A stretch of DNA of 7,209 nucleotides from the NCBI GenBank assembly GCA_023269645.1, contig JAHFPR010000106.1, forward strand, positions 1-7,209, given 5' to 3'. A model generated the notes under the pieces. It ran no database searches and had not been told where the DNA came from. It saw only the letters and a list, made by a program, of their open reading frames with translations. Every line of letters begins with the position of its first letter. Positions within the stretch are counted from its first letter, which is position 1. This stretch comes from Alphaproteobacteria bacterium (lineage in GTDB: Bacteria; Pseudomonadota; Alphaproteobacteria; Rickettsiales; UBA8987). Shown in pieces: positions 1 to 6,151 of the stretch. The position numbers and the translations under genes were made by a program.

Positions 1-888
1 AGTTATTATGGTACGCAGGTCTGCGCGCCGCGCGTACTGCTGCCTAATGCCACCGATACGCACACGTCGCTGCATTTCTGCGTGGATATACCGAACAATC
101 ATTTCAATACGTGCTGGGTCAATTATGTGGGGAGCGGGTATGCAATGACACCGATCCTCTTCAACGACTGTGTACTGAAGGGTGATGGAACGCTTCAGAG
201 TTTTGCATTGCCATCGAACCGCATTGATATGTTTTCAAACTGCAACCAGACATCAACCTCACTGGATGGCTGCCAGACGACCACGAATATCACGCCGAGT
301 GCTTTCGATGTTATCACGCCGGCAACCCTGCAGGGCACACGTCAGTGCGGGCCACTCTTTTCCAATACCGTCATCTTCATGCCGTTGAGCACCATGTCGA
401 GTGTCGCGGTTATGAACTACTGCATTGATGTGCCGCCGCCGGTGACAGTCCTGCCGGAATGCTGGAACCAGACAGGCGACTTGAAGATGGAATATTGCAC
501 CAATTGCAGGGTAACAGCGGATTGGAATTGTACGAACTGCGGCACGAATCCGGGAGATGCGTGTTACGATCCCTCGCCCTATTATCTCGGTGTGCCTGCG
601 CCTGCAGCGTGTACGTCCGGGTGGATGGCGTGGACAGGTTGTATGCTTTCCGGTGCGGGAACGTACTATGTCGTTATGCCGGATGCGCTGGTGGATTCTG
701 CAGCACAGTATATGGAAGGAACAGCACTATGTTTGCCTGTGATCGGTTCCGGGACTTACCAGAATAACTGGAATTCCCAGAGTAACTTCTGTGTGGATGT
801 ACCGATCCATATTCAGATTAACTCCATCGAGGCCGAAAAATGGCAGTATTGCGCGATACCGGAAAAGCTGCCGTCCAGGTTGTATTAG
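1..888 (+). CDS. Cysteine-rich repeat protein, probably exported (3' part; start outside window)
   Basis: Frame 1 is open from the first base to a TAG at 886-888, giving 295 visible residues of a longer protein. I do not recognise the family. The visible part contains a repeated module. Its closing motif, GTxxCxP followed by [FY]C[VI]D[IV]P, occurs at visible residues 4-31, 112-145 and 240-268. An earlier motif of the module, CxLxGxGT then [LM]P, precedes the second and third copies. Cysteine is very frequent and includes two CTNC motifs (residues 166-169 and 177-180). Asn, Thr, Ser, Gly and aromatic residues dominate and Lys is rare. This composition suggests a disulfide-stabilised extracytoplasmic or surface protein, which is inference because no signal peptide can be seen. 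There is no C-terminal anchor, and the tail after the last module is short. An apparent GTG start at 82 is only a Val inside the first visible module, so it is not the start. The gene converges on clpB with 39 bases between stops and no obvious terminator. Confidence 0.85.
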   Translation, partial: SYYGTQVCAPRVLLPNATDTHTSLHFCVDIPNNHFNTCWVNYVGSGYAMTPILFNDCVLKGDGTLQSFALPSNRIDMFSNCNQTSTSLDGCQTTTNITPSAFDVITPATLQGTRQCGPLFSNTVIFMPLSTMSSVAVMNYCIDVPPPVTVLPECWNQTGDLKMEYCTNCRVTADWNCTNCGTNPGDACYDPSPYYLGVPAPAACTSGWMAWTGCMLSGAGTYYVVMPDALVDSAAQYMEGTALCLPVIGSGTYQNNWNSQSNFCVDVPIHIQINSIEAEKWQYCAIPEKLPSRLY

Positions 889-927
889 GGTGAATCAGGA
901 ATGACACATTGATGAAGAAGCCCTGTT

Positions 928-3522
928 CTATTTCCCGGCGACGGTGATGCCATCCTTATTGGCGGAAACGGTGGCGACTCCACCATCTTTCAATGTGCCA
1001 TTCAGGATGAGGGAGGCGAGCAGGTTCTGCACCTCGCGCTGGATGACGCGCTTGAGCGGGCGCGCGCCGTAAACCGGATCGTAGCCCGCAGCGGCCAGCC
1101 ACTCCACCGCTTTTTTATCCACCTTGAGGTGGATATTCTGTTTCTCCAGCCGTTTTTCCAGCCCTTTAAGCTGGATGTGCACGATGCTCTCCATATCCTT
1201 TTTCTGCAGTCGGTTGAACAGGATAATTTCGTCCAGCCTATTAAGAAATTCCGGGCGGAAGGAGGCGCGCACGGCATCCATCACCTGTTTATGGGCACTG
1301 CTGCTTGGCTCGCCTTCCGGAAGCGCAGCCAGGTATTCCGAGCCAATATTGGAAGTGAGGATAATCGTGGTGTTGGTGAAATCCACCGTGTGCCCCTGGC
1401 CATCCGTGAGGCGACCATCGTCCAGCACCTGCAGCAGGATGTTGAACACGTCCGGATGGGCTTTTTCCACTTCGTCGAACAATATCACCTGATAGGGGCG
1501 GCGGCGCACGGCTTCCGTCAGCGTTCCGCCTTCCTCATATCCCACATAGCCCGGAGGCGCGCCGAGCAGCCGCGCAACGGCGTGCTTCTCCATATATTCC
1601 GACATATCACTGCGGAGCAGGGCGTTCTCATCATCGAACATGAACTCCGCGAGTGCCTTGGAAAGCTCGGTTTTGCCGACCCCCGTGGGGCCGAGGAACA
1701 TGAAGGAACCCATCGGGCGGCGTTCATCCTGAAGCCCGGCGCGGCTGCGGCGCAGTGCCTCGCTCACTGCTGCGAGTGCCGCCTCCTGGCCGATTACGCG
1801 CTGCCGCAGTTTTTCTTCCATTTTCAGCAGCTTCTCACGCTCGCCTTCGAGCATTTTTTCCATACTGATCCCCGTCCACCGTGCGACGATGGCGGCGATG
1901 TCGTCGGCGGAAACAATTTCGTTGAGCATGGTAGCACTTTGCAGTGCGTTACTTGCCTGAAGTTGCTTCTCCAGCCCCGGAATTACGCCATAGGCCAGTT
2001 CGCCCGCCCGCGCGAGGTTACCGCTGCGTTGTGCGATTTCAAGCTCCTTGCGCATTTCCTCAAGCTGTTCCTTGATCTTTTGCGCGTGGGTGAGCTTGGA
2101 CTTCTCTGCCTCCCATTTGGTGGTTAGTTCGGCGGATTGCTTTTCCAGTTCCTTCAGTTCTTCCTCCAGCTTCACCAGACGCTCCTGGGAAGCCTTGTCC
2201 TTTTCTTTCTTCAACGCTTCTCTTTCAATCTTCAGCTGGATAATGCGGCGATCCAGTTCGTCAATCGCTTCCGGTTTGCTATCAATCTGCATCCGCAGTT
2301 TCGCCCCGGCCTCATCCACCAGATCAATGGCCTTGTCCGGCAGGAAGCGGTCGGTGATGTAGCGGTGCGAGAGGGTGGCAGCGGCTACCAGCGCGTTATC
2401 GGAAATCTGTACGCCGTGATGCACCTCGTATTTTTCCTTTAAGCCCCGCAGGATGGAGATGGTATCCTCCACCGTCGGCTCGCTGACAAACACGGGCTGG
2501 AAGCGGCGGGCGAGCGCGGCATCCTTCTCGATATATTTGCGGTATTCATCGAGCGTTGTCGCGCCGACACAATGCAGTTCGCCGCGCGCAAGGGCAGGTT
2601 TCAGGAGGTTGGATGCATCCATTGCGCCTTCTGCTTTCCCCGCGCCGACCAGCGTATGCAGCTCGTCAATGAACAGGATAATCTGGCCTGCGGAGGCGGT
2701 GATTTCGTTGAGCACGGCCTTCAGACGCTCCTCAAACTCTCCCCGGAATTTTGCGCCCGCGATGAGCGCGCCCATATCGAGTGCCATCAGCTTGCGGCCT
2801 TTCAGATTTTCCGGAACGTCGCCCGCGATCATGCGCTGCGCCAGCCCCTCAATGATAGCAGTTTTGCCGACACCCGGTTCGCCGATCAGTACCGGATTAT
2901 TTTTCGTGCGGCGGGAAAGCACCTGCATCGTGCGGCGGATTTCTTCATCCCGCCCGATGACAGGATCGAGCTTGCCATCCTCTGCCGCTGCCGTGAGATC
3001 GCGCGCGTAACGCTGGAGTGCTTCGTAGGCTTCCTCGGCGGACTGCGTATCGGCCTTGCGCCCCTTGCGGATGTCGCGGATGGCAGAATCCAGCTTCTGC
3101 GGTGTAACTCCCGCATCAAGGAGGATTTTTGCGGAGGCGATGCCCTCGGTCAGCGCAAGTGCCTCAATGGCGCGTTCCACGGTAACGAACTTATCCTTGT
3201 TTTTCTTTGCCAAATCGTCGGCGGTTTTGAGCAGGGCAGCGGTTTTCGGATGCAGATAAAATTGGGTAGCACCTGCGCCGCTCACGCGCGGGATGGCGGA
3301 AAGCTCTTTCTCTACACCGCTTTTGATGAACTGCACGGAAGCTCCGCAGGCTGTCAGCAGCCGTGTGGCAAGATTTTCGGCAGTCCCCGCCGCCGGTTTT
3401 TCCTCCAGCAGCGCAAGGAATACGTGTTCAGGTGTAAGGGTCTGATGACCACGCGCCTGCGCGGTGGTTTGCGCCGTCTGAAGCGCGGCCTGCATATTCT
3501 GCGTAAGTTTTTCGAGGTTCAT
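928..3522 (-). CDS. clpB: ATP-dependent disaggregase chaperone ClpB
   Basis: ClpB is a cytoplasmic hexameric Hsp100 AAA+ machine that threads aggregated proteins through its pore together with the DnaK system. The 864-residue length is normal for the family. The order is: Clp N-domain (about 1-150); AAA1 with Walker A GEPGVGKT (214-221), pore loop KFRGEF (258-263), Walker B ending D286-E287 and paired arginines R339-R340; coiled-coil M domain (about 410-535, Lys/Glu/Leu-rich); AAA2 with Walker A GPTGVGKT (611-618), pore loop GYVGY (658-662), Walker B ending D683-E684, sensor-1 TSN (723-725), R762 and sensor-2 GAR (819-821). All catalytic positions are intact. The N-terminus MNLEKLTQNM matches the family, which fixes the start; only a weak GGA-type ribosome site lies 6 bases upstream. 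No Met or Val occurs between residues 140 and 187, so a shorter ClpB form started by ATG or GTG at the usual linker position is unlikely. Transcription is probably heat-inducible from the sigma-32-type promoter just upstream. Confidence 0.99.
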   Translation of the reverse strand: MNLEKLTQNMQAALQTAQTTAQARGHQTLTPEHVFLALLEEKPAAGTAENLATRLLTACGASVQFIKSGVEKELSAIPRVSGAGATQFYLHPKTAALLKTADDLAKKNKDKFVTVERAIEALALTEGIASAKILLDAGVTPQKLDSAIRDIRKGRKADTQSAEEAYEALQRYARDLTAAAEDGKLDPVIGRDEEIRRTMQVLSRRTKNNPVLIGEPGVGKTAIIEGLAQRMIAGDVPENLKGRKLMALDMGALIAGAKFRGEFEERLKAVLNEITASAGQIILFIDELHTLVGAGKAEGAMDASNLLKPALARGELHCVGATTLDEYRKYIEKDAALARRFQPVFVSEPTVEDTISILRGLKEKYEVHHGVQISDNALVAAATLSHRYITDRFLPDKAIDLVDEAGAKLRMQIDSKPEAIDELDRRIIQLKIEREALKKEKDKASQERLVKLEEELKELEKQSAELTTKWEAEKSKLTHAQKIKEQLEEMRKELEIAQRSGNLARAGELAYGVIPGLEKQLQASNALQSATMLNEIVSADDIAAIVARWTGISMEKMLEGEREKLLKMEEKLRQRVIGQEAALAAVSEALRRSRAGLQDERRPMGSFMFLGPTGVGKTELSKALAEFMFDDENALLRSDMSEYMEKHAVARLLGAPPGYVGYEEGGTLTEAVRRRPYQVILFDEVEKAHPDVFNILLQVLDDGRLTDGQGHTVDFTNTTIILTSNIGSEYLAALPEGEPSSSAHKQVMDAVRASFRPEFLNRLDEIILFNRLQKKDMESIVHIQLKGLEKRLEKQNIHLKVDKKAVEWLAAAGYDPVYGARPLKRVIQREVQNLLASLILNGTLKDGGVATVSANKDGITVAGK

Positions 3523-3551
3523 AACCCTATCCGGAGTTGTGTTCTTGACTG

Positions 3552-3565
3552 CCTATAGATATAGG
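3552..3565. repeat. 14-bp palindrome over the clpB promoter -10
   Basis: CCTATAGATATAGG consists of perfect 6-base inverted arms (3552-3557 and 3560-3565) around a central GA. The right arm falls within the -10 element of the clpB promoter and the left arm reaches the predicted start point. It could be an operator half-site pair or simply a by-product of the AT-rich -10; nothing in the window names a regulator. Confidence 0.45.
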
Positions 3566-3586
3566 TGACTAAGCGGGATTTTCAAG
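3559..3586 (-). promoter_or_regulatory. Heat-shock (RpoH/sigma-32) promoter of clpB
   Basis: On the minus strand CTTG (3583-3586) is followed after exactly 17 bases by CCTATAT (3559-3565). This fits the alphaproteobacterial RpoH consensus CTTG-N17/18-CYTATNT without mismatch. The -35 continues as CTTGAAA, also the classical enterobacterial form. Transcription should start near 3551-3553, giving a leader of about 30 bases before the clpB ATG. Position, spacing and target gene all agree; use in vivo is inferred. Confidence 0.85.
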
Positions 3587-3593
3587 GTATACC
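3565..3593 (+). promoter_or_regulatory. Candidate housekeeping promoter for galU-galE
   Basis: GTGACT (3565-3570) and TATACC (3588-3593) are separated by 17 bases. Each matches the sigma-70 consensus at 4 of 6 positions. A start near 3600 would leave about 25 bases before the galU ATG. It lies on top of the clpB heat-shock promoter on the opposite strand. The match is weak and is offered only as the best candidate in the gap. Confidence 0.35.
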
Positions 3594-3612
3594 ATACAGC
3601 GCAAAATCAAGC

Positions 3613-3616
3613 GGAG
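3613..3616 (+). promoter_or_regulatory. Ribosome binding site setting the galU start
   Basis: GGAG lies 8 bases before the ATG at 3625. It decides in favour of that ATG over an in-frame GTG at 3565, which would add 20 residues foreign to the family and place coding sequence over the clpB promoter. Confidence 0.75.
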
Positions 3617-3624
3617 TGAATGCC

Positions 3625-4524
3625 ATGCCCAAACCGATTAAAAAAGCCATATTCCCCGTGGGTGGCCTGGGAACGCGCTTCCTTCCCGCCACGAAATCCA
3701 TGCCCAAGGAAATGCTGACGGTGGTGGATAAGCCGCTCATTCACTACGCTTTCGATCAGGCGCGTGCGGCGGGAATCGAGGAATTTATTTTCGTCACCGG
3801 GCGGAATAAATCGGCCATTGAAGATTATTTTGATTGTGCCTACGAGCTTGAGGAAACCCTGAAAGCGCGTGATAAAAAAGAGCTGCTTGCCAGGGCGACG
3901 GAGTGGGTTCCGCCCGCCGGCAGCATCGTGTATACGCGGCAGATGGAGCCGCTCGGCCTGGGGCACGCGGTGTGGTGCGCGCGCCATATCATCGGGGATG
4001 AGCCTTTTGCCGTGCTGCTGGCGGATGAACTGTTCCTTTCGGAAAGGCCGCTGCTTCAGGAAATGGCGGAAATATATGCGGAAAAGGGCGGAAATGTGCT
4101 GGGCGTGGCGGATGTGGCGCGCGAGCATACCTCAAACTACGGCATTATTGATCCGGAGAGCGATAACGGTAAAATAATAAAAATCAAAGGAATGGTAGAG
4201 AAACCTCATCCATCGAAAGCACCTTCCAACATTTCCATCACAGGGCAGTATATCCTCCAGCCGGAGATATTCGGGCATCTGGACGAAGCCGTGAAGCGCG
4301 GCCACGGCAAAGCCGAAATCCAGCTTACGAATGCCATCGCGGCGATGCTGAAAACCATCCCCACGCATGGTGTGCGGTTCACGGGGAGGCGGTATGATTG
4401 CGGCAGCCGCAGCGGATTCCTTCAGGCGAATATCGCTTTCGCGCTGGAAGTGCCGGAAATGCGGGCGGACGCGCTCGCCATGATGCGCCGTTTTTTAAGC
4501 GATAATGATGACGAGGCAATGTGA
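3625..4524 (+). CDS. galU: UTP-glucose-1-phosphate uridylyltransferase (UDP-glucose pyrophosphorylase)
   Basis: This cytoplasmic nucleotidyltransferase makes UDP-glucose and pyrophosphate from UTP and glucose-1-phosphate, feeding LPS, exopolysaccharide and UDP-galactose synthesis. The 299 residues match the roughly 300 of bacterial GalU. Visible motifs are the nucleotide-binding loop GGLGTRFLPATKS with MPKEM (13-30), LGLGHAV (110-116), the metal-binding Asp in LLADE (D134), VEKP (191-194), GQY (207-209), EIQLTNAI (231-238) and YDCG (257-260). The N-terminus MPKPIKKAIFPVGGLGTRF is typical for the family, and the ATG has a GGAG site 8 bases upstream. The gene overlaps galE by four bases, so the two are almost certainly one operon. 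An alternative GTG start 60 bases upstream was judged unlikely. Homologues in alphaproteobacteria are also called ExoN. Confidence 0.97.
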   Translation: MPKPIKKAIFPVGGLGTRFLPATKSMPKEMLTVVDKPLIHYAFDQARAAGIEEFIFVTGRNKSAIEDYFDCAYELEETLKARDKKELLARATEWVPPAGSIVYTRQMEPLGLGHAVWCARHIIGDEPFAVLLADELFLSERPLLQEMAEIYAEKGGNVLGVADVAREHTSNYGIIDPESDNGKIIKIKGMVEKPHPSKAPSNISITGQYILQPEIFGHLDEAVKRGHGKAEIQLTNAIAAMLKTIPTHGVRFTGRRYDCGSRSGFLQANIAFALEVPEMRADALAMMRRFLSDNDDEAM

Positions 4525-5501
4525 GTGACATCCTCATCATCGGCGGGGCGGGCTATATCGGCGCGCAGATGGCGAAGCGGCTGCAGGGCACGGCGCACAA
4601 GGCGGTGGTGCTGGATAATCTTTCCTCCGGGCATCGGTGGGCTGTGGGTGATGCGGAGTTTATCGAAGGCGATATGGGCGATGCCGCGCTGCTGGATAAA
4701 CTATTCGGCACACGACAATTTGATGCGGTGATGCATTTTGCTTCCTCCATCCTGGTGGAGGAATCGGTCAGTGATCCGGGAAAATATTACGATAATAATG
4801 TCGCGCGCACGGTGACGCTGCTTAACTCGATGGTGCGGCATGGGCGGATGCGGTTTATTTTTTCCAGCACGGCGGCGGTATTCGGCAATCCGAAAACTGC
4901 GCGGATTAATGAAAACCACCCGATGCAGCCTCTGAATCCCTATGGCCAGAGCAAGCATATGGTGGAGATTATGCTGCGCGATTATGCAGCGGCAGGTAGC
5001 CTGCACTATGGTGTGCTGCGCTATTTTAATGCGGCGGGGGCGGATCCGGAAGGCGAGATGGGCGAATGCCACGATCCGGAAACGCACCTGATTCCACGGG
5101 TGTTGCAGGCCGCAAGCGGTCGCCGGAAATCCATCACCATTTTTGGCGAGGATTACCCCACGCCGGATGGCACGTGTGTCCGCGATTATATCCACATCGC
5201 CGACCTCGCCGAAGCGCATTACCTGCTGCTGGAATATATGATAAGCGGAGGAAAAGAGGTGGAATTCAACCTCGGCACGGGGCAGGGATATTCAGTGAGG
5301 GAGGTCATCGAAACAGCGCGGAAAGTGACGGGGAAAGAGATTCCGGTGGAGAATGCCTCACGCCGCACGGGCGACCCCGCCACGCTGGTGGCCGATGGTG
5401 CGAAAGCGCGCAGGGTGCTGGGTTGGGAACCTCGCTATTCCGATCTGGAAACCATTATCCGCCATGCGTGGGGGTGGGAGTTGTCACCCCGCAGAGCCTA
5501 G
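4521..5501 (+). CDS. galE: UDP-glucose 4-epimerase
   Basis: An NAD-dependent extended short-chain dehydrogenase that interconverts UDP-glucose and UDP-galactose, directly using the product of galU. The 326 residues are close to the family's usual 325-340. The N-terminal Rossmann motif GGAGYIG is at 8-14, followed by LDNLSSGH (31-38), the catalytic set S115-S116-T117 and Y141-x3-K145, RYFNAAGAD (167-175), THLIPRVLQAA (188-198), VRDYIHIADLAEAH (220-233) and RRTGDPA (281-287). The start is GTG at 4521, inside the galU stop (GTGA overlap), with GAGG at 4513-4516 as a likely ribosome site. This arrangement predicts translational coupling. The last residues, SPRRA plus the stop, are encoded by the left end of a palindromic intergenic element, so the native C-terminus appears to have been replaced. 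Other UDP-sugar epimerase specificities cannot be excluded by sequence alone. Confidence 0.95.
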   Translation: MSDILIIGGAGYIGAQMAKRLQGTAHKAVVLDNLSSGHRWAVGDAEFIEGDMGDAALLDKLFGTRQFDAVMHFASSILVEESVSDPGKYYDNNVARTVTLLNSMVRHGRMRFIFSSTAAVFGNPKTARINENHPMQPLNPYGQSKHMVEIMLRDYAAAGSLHYGVLRYFNAAGADPEGEMGECHDPETHLIPRVLQAASGRRKSITIFGEDYPTPDGTCVRDYIHIADLAEAHYLLLEYMISGGKEVEFNLGTGQGYSVREVIETARKVTGKEIPVENASRRTGDPATLVADGAKARRVLGWEPRYSDLETIIRHAWGWELSPRRA

Positions 5502-5567
5502 CGATTGCGGGGTTAAAGTCCGAGATAACCCCGCAACAAGTGCGGAGGGACACAAGTGCGGGATGAC
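5483..5567. repeat. Nested palindromic intergenic element (GTCAYCCCGC...GCGGGATGAC)
   Basis: The outer ends GTCACCCCGC (5483-5492) and GCGGGATGAC (5558-5567) are inverted copies with one mismatch. Inside, ACCCCGCA occurs at 5486-5493 and 5528-5535 and its complement TGCGGGGT at 5506-5513. The middle copy can therefore pair with either neighbour. The direct repeat ACAAGTGCGG occurs at 5536-5545 and 5552-5561, suggesting a 16-base internal duplication. The form resembles the palindromic elements dispersed in alphaproteobacterial genomes. The element begins inside galE and supplies that gene's stop codon. Whether it is multicopy cannot be seen from one window. Confidence 0.75.
5505..5536. other. 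Perfect 10-bp hairpin between convergent genes
   Basis: TTGCGGGGTT (5505-5514) pairs perfectly with AACCCCGCAA (5527-5536) around a 12-base loop. It lies just past the galE stop and beyond the glycosylase stop, where it could slow polymerase or protect 3' ends in both directions. Neither strand has a following T-run, so it is not a standard intrinsic terminator. Confidence 0.6.
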
Positions 5568-5570
5568 AGG

Positions 5571-5600
5571 ATTATGCTGATCTTTATTATGCTGATCTTT
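5571..5600. repeat. Perfect 15-bp tandem duplication at the glycosylase 3' end
   Basis: ATTATGCTGATCTTT is present twice back to back (5571-5585 and 5586-5600). On the minus strand each copy reads as codons for KRSA followed by TAA. The translated gene ends in the copy at 5586-5600; the other copy repeats the same tail and stop in frame. It looks like a recent slippage duplication beside the palindromic element. Confidence 0.9.
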
Positions 5601-6075
5601 TTATAACAAACCGCCACAATAATTCCTTCCCCTGCGAAATGCCGATGCGGGGGGTGGCTTCATATTTCGGCTTTAATCCGGTGTCCCTTACATAAAAATC
5701 TCCGTGCGTGGTGAGATCGAGGTTATTATGCTCCCGCGTGATGCCGAGCGCACGGCATAATCTTCCTGGCCCGGTGATGCCCTGCACTCCCCGAACCAGC
5801 ACGGCAGCCGGGAAGCCCTCCGCTTCCGTCACAAAATTCAGGCAGTGGTGCATACCGTAAATAAAATAGACATAGGAATAGCCCGCCGCGCCAAACATCG
5901 GGGCGTTGCGCAGCGTTTTTCCGCGCGCGGCGTGGCAGGCCGGATCGTCTTTCCCGATATAGGCTTCCGTTTCGGTGATGATACCGCGCTGGCCGTAAAA
6001 CACCATCTCCTTGCCGAGCAAATCGCGGGCGACTTCCAGGGTTGGGCGGTTGAAGAATGGTCGTTGCAAGCGCAT
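5587..6075 (-). CDS. mpg: 3-methyladenine (alkyladenine) DNA glycosylase, AAG/MPG family
   Basis: A base-excision repair enzyme that removes alkylated purines and deaminated or etheno-type lesions by base flipping. The 162 residues carry the family motifs: RPTLEVARDLLGK (10-22), ITETEAYIG (33-41), H48, RNAPMFGAAGYSYVYFIYGMHHCLN (56-80), VLVRG (92-96), GPGRLCRALGI (102-112) and TPRIGI (141-146). By alignment to human AAG, E37 is the catalytic Glu, Y39, H48 and Y70 line the lesion pocket, Y73 is the intercalating Tyr, and N80 and R95 match N169 and R182. It is shorter than most family members (roughly 180-210 in bacteria). The loop between VLVRG and GPGRL, normally carrying extra residues, is nearly absent. 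The start MRLQRPFF fits the family, but no ribosome site is visible upstream. A perfect TATAAT lies 10 bases before the ATG. Confidence 0.93.
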   Translation of the reverse strand: MRLQRPFFNRPTLEVARDLLGKEMVFYGQRGIITETEAYIGKDDPACHAARGKTLRNAPMFGAAGYSYVYFIYGMHHCLNFVTEAEGFPAAVLVRGVQGITGPGRLCRALGITREHNNLDLTTHGDFYVRDTGLKPKYEATPRIGISQGKELLWRFVIKRSA

Positions 6076-6076
6076 C

Positions 6077-6147
6077 GGATGATAGATTATAGATGATGGA
6101 TGAGAAAAGAATTTACTCCATCATCCATTATCCGTCATCCATTATCC
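6077..6147. repeat. Two opposed arrays of 7-bp repeats filling a divergent promoter gap
   Basis: On the plus strand 6077-6104 reads as four heptamers: GGATGAT, AGATTAT, AGATGAT, GGATGAG. From 6117 to 6147 the complementary type follows: TCCA, TCATCCA, TTATCCG, TCATCCA, TTATCC. The two arrays thus face each other around a short A/T-rich spacer and can pair, for example GATGATGGA (6092-6100) with TCCATCATC (6117-6125). Together they occupy nearly the whole space between two divergent genes, so the promoters of both must lie in or across the repeats. Confidence 0.8.
6086..6091 (-). promoter_or_regulatory. Candidate -10 element for the glycosylase gene
   Basis: A perfect TATAAT on the minus strand sits 10 bases before the glycosylase ATG. 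No good -35 is found 16-18 bases upstream. If used, transcription would begin only a few bases before the ATG, giving an almost leaderless message, which would agree with the missing ribosome site. The hexamer is part of the heptamer array and could be coincidental. Confidence 0.3.
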
Positions 6148-6151
6148 TCTT

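Noticed and set aside
82..888. GTG 82 as the start of the first gene
   Set aside because: The frame is open to the window edge, and this GTG encodes the Val inside the FCVDIP motif that recurs in the later modules, so the true start is upstream.
889..927. Terminator between the cysteine-rich gene and clpB
   Set aside because: I could find no stable stem-loop with a T-run in these 39 bases on either strand.
1129..2127. 332-codon plus-strand open frame opposite clpB
   Set aside because: It is antisense to conserved ClpB AAA2 coding sequence, the product has no recognisable domain and an unusual His/Arg/Phe-rich composition typical of reversed frames.
2572..3558. 328-codon plus-strand open frame opposite the clpB 5' half
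   Set aside because: It lies opposite the conserved N-domain and AAA1 and has no family features; long antisense frames are expected here from codon bias.
3565..3624. GTG start for galU giving a 20-residue N-terminal extension
   Set aside because: The extension has no family similarity, overlaps the clpB heat-shock promoter and lacks a convincing ribosome site, whereas ATG 3625 has GGAG 8 bases upstream and a typical GalU N-terminus.
3607..4128. 173-codon minus-strand frame opposite galU
   Set aside because: The sense strand encodes a full set of GalU motifs, and the antisense product looks like a random translation.
5505..5536. Intrinsic (Rho-independent) terminator
   Set aside because: The stem is strong, but neither strand has a T-run after it, and it is better explained as part of the larger palindromic element.
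6077..6147. CRISPR-like array
   Set aside because: The units are contiguous 7-mers without unique spacers, and there are no cas genes.
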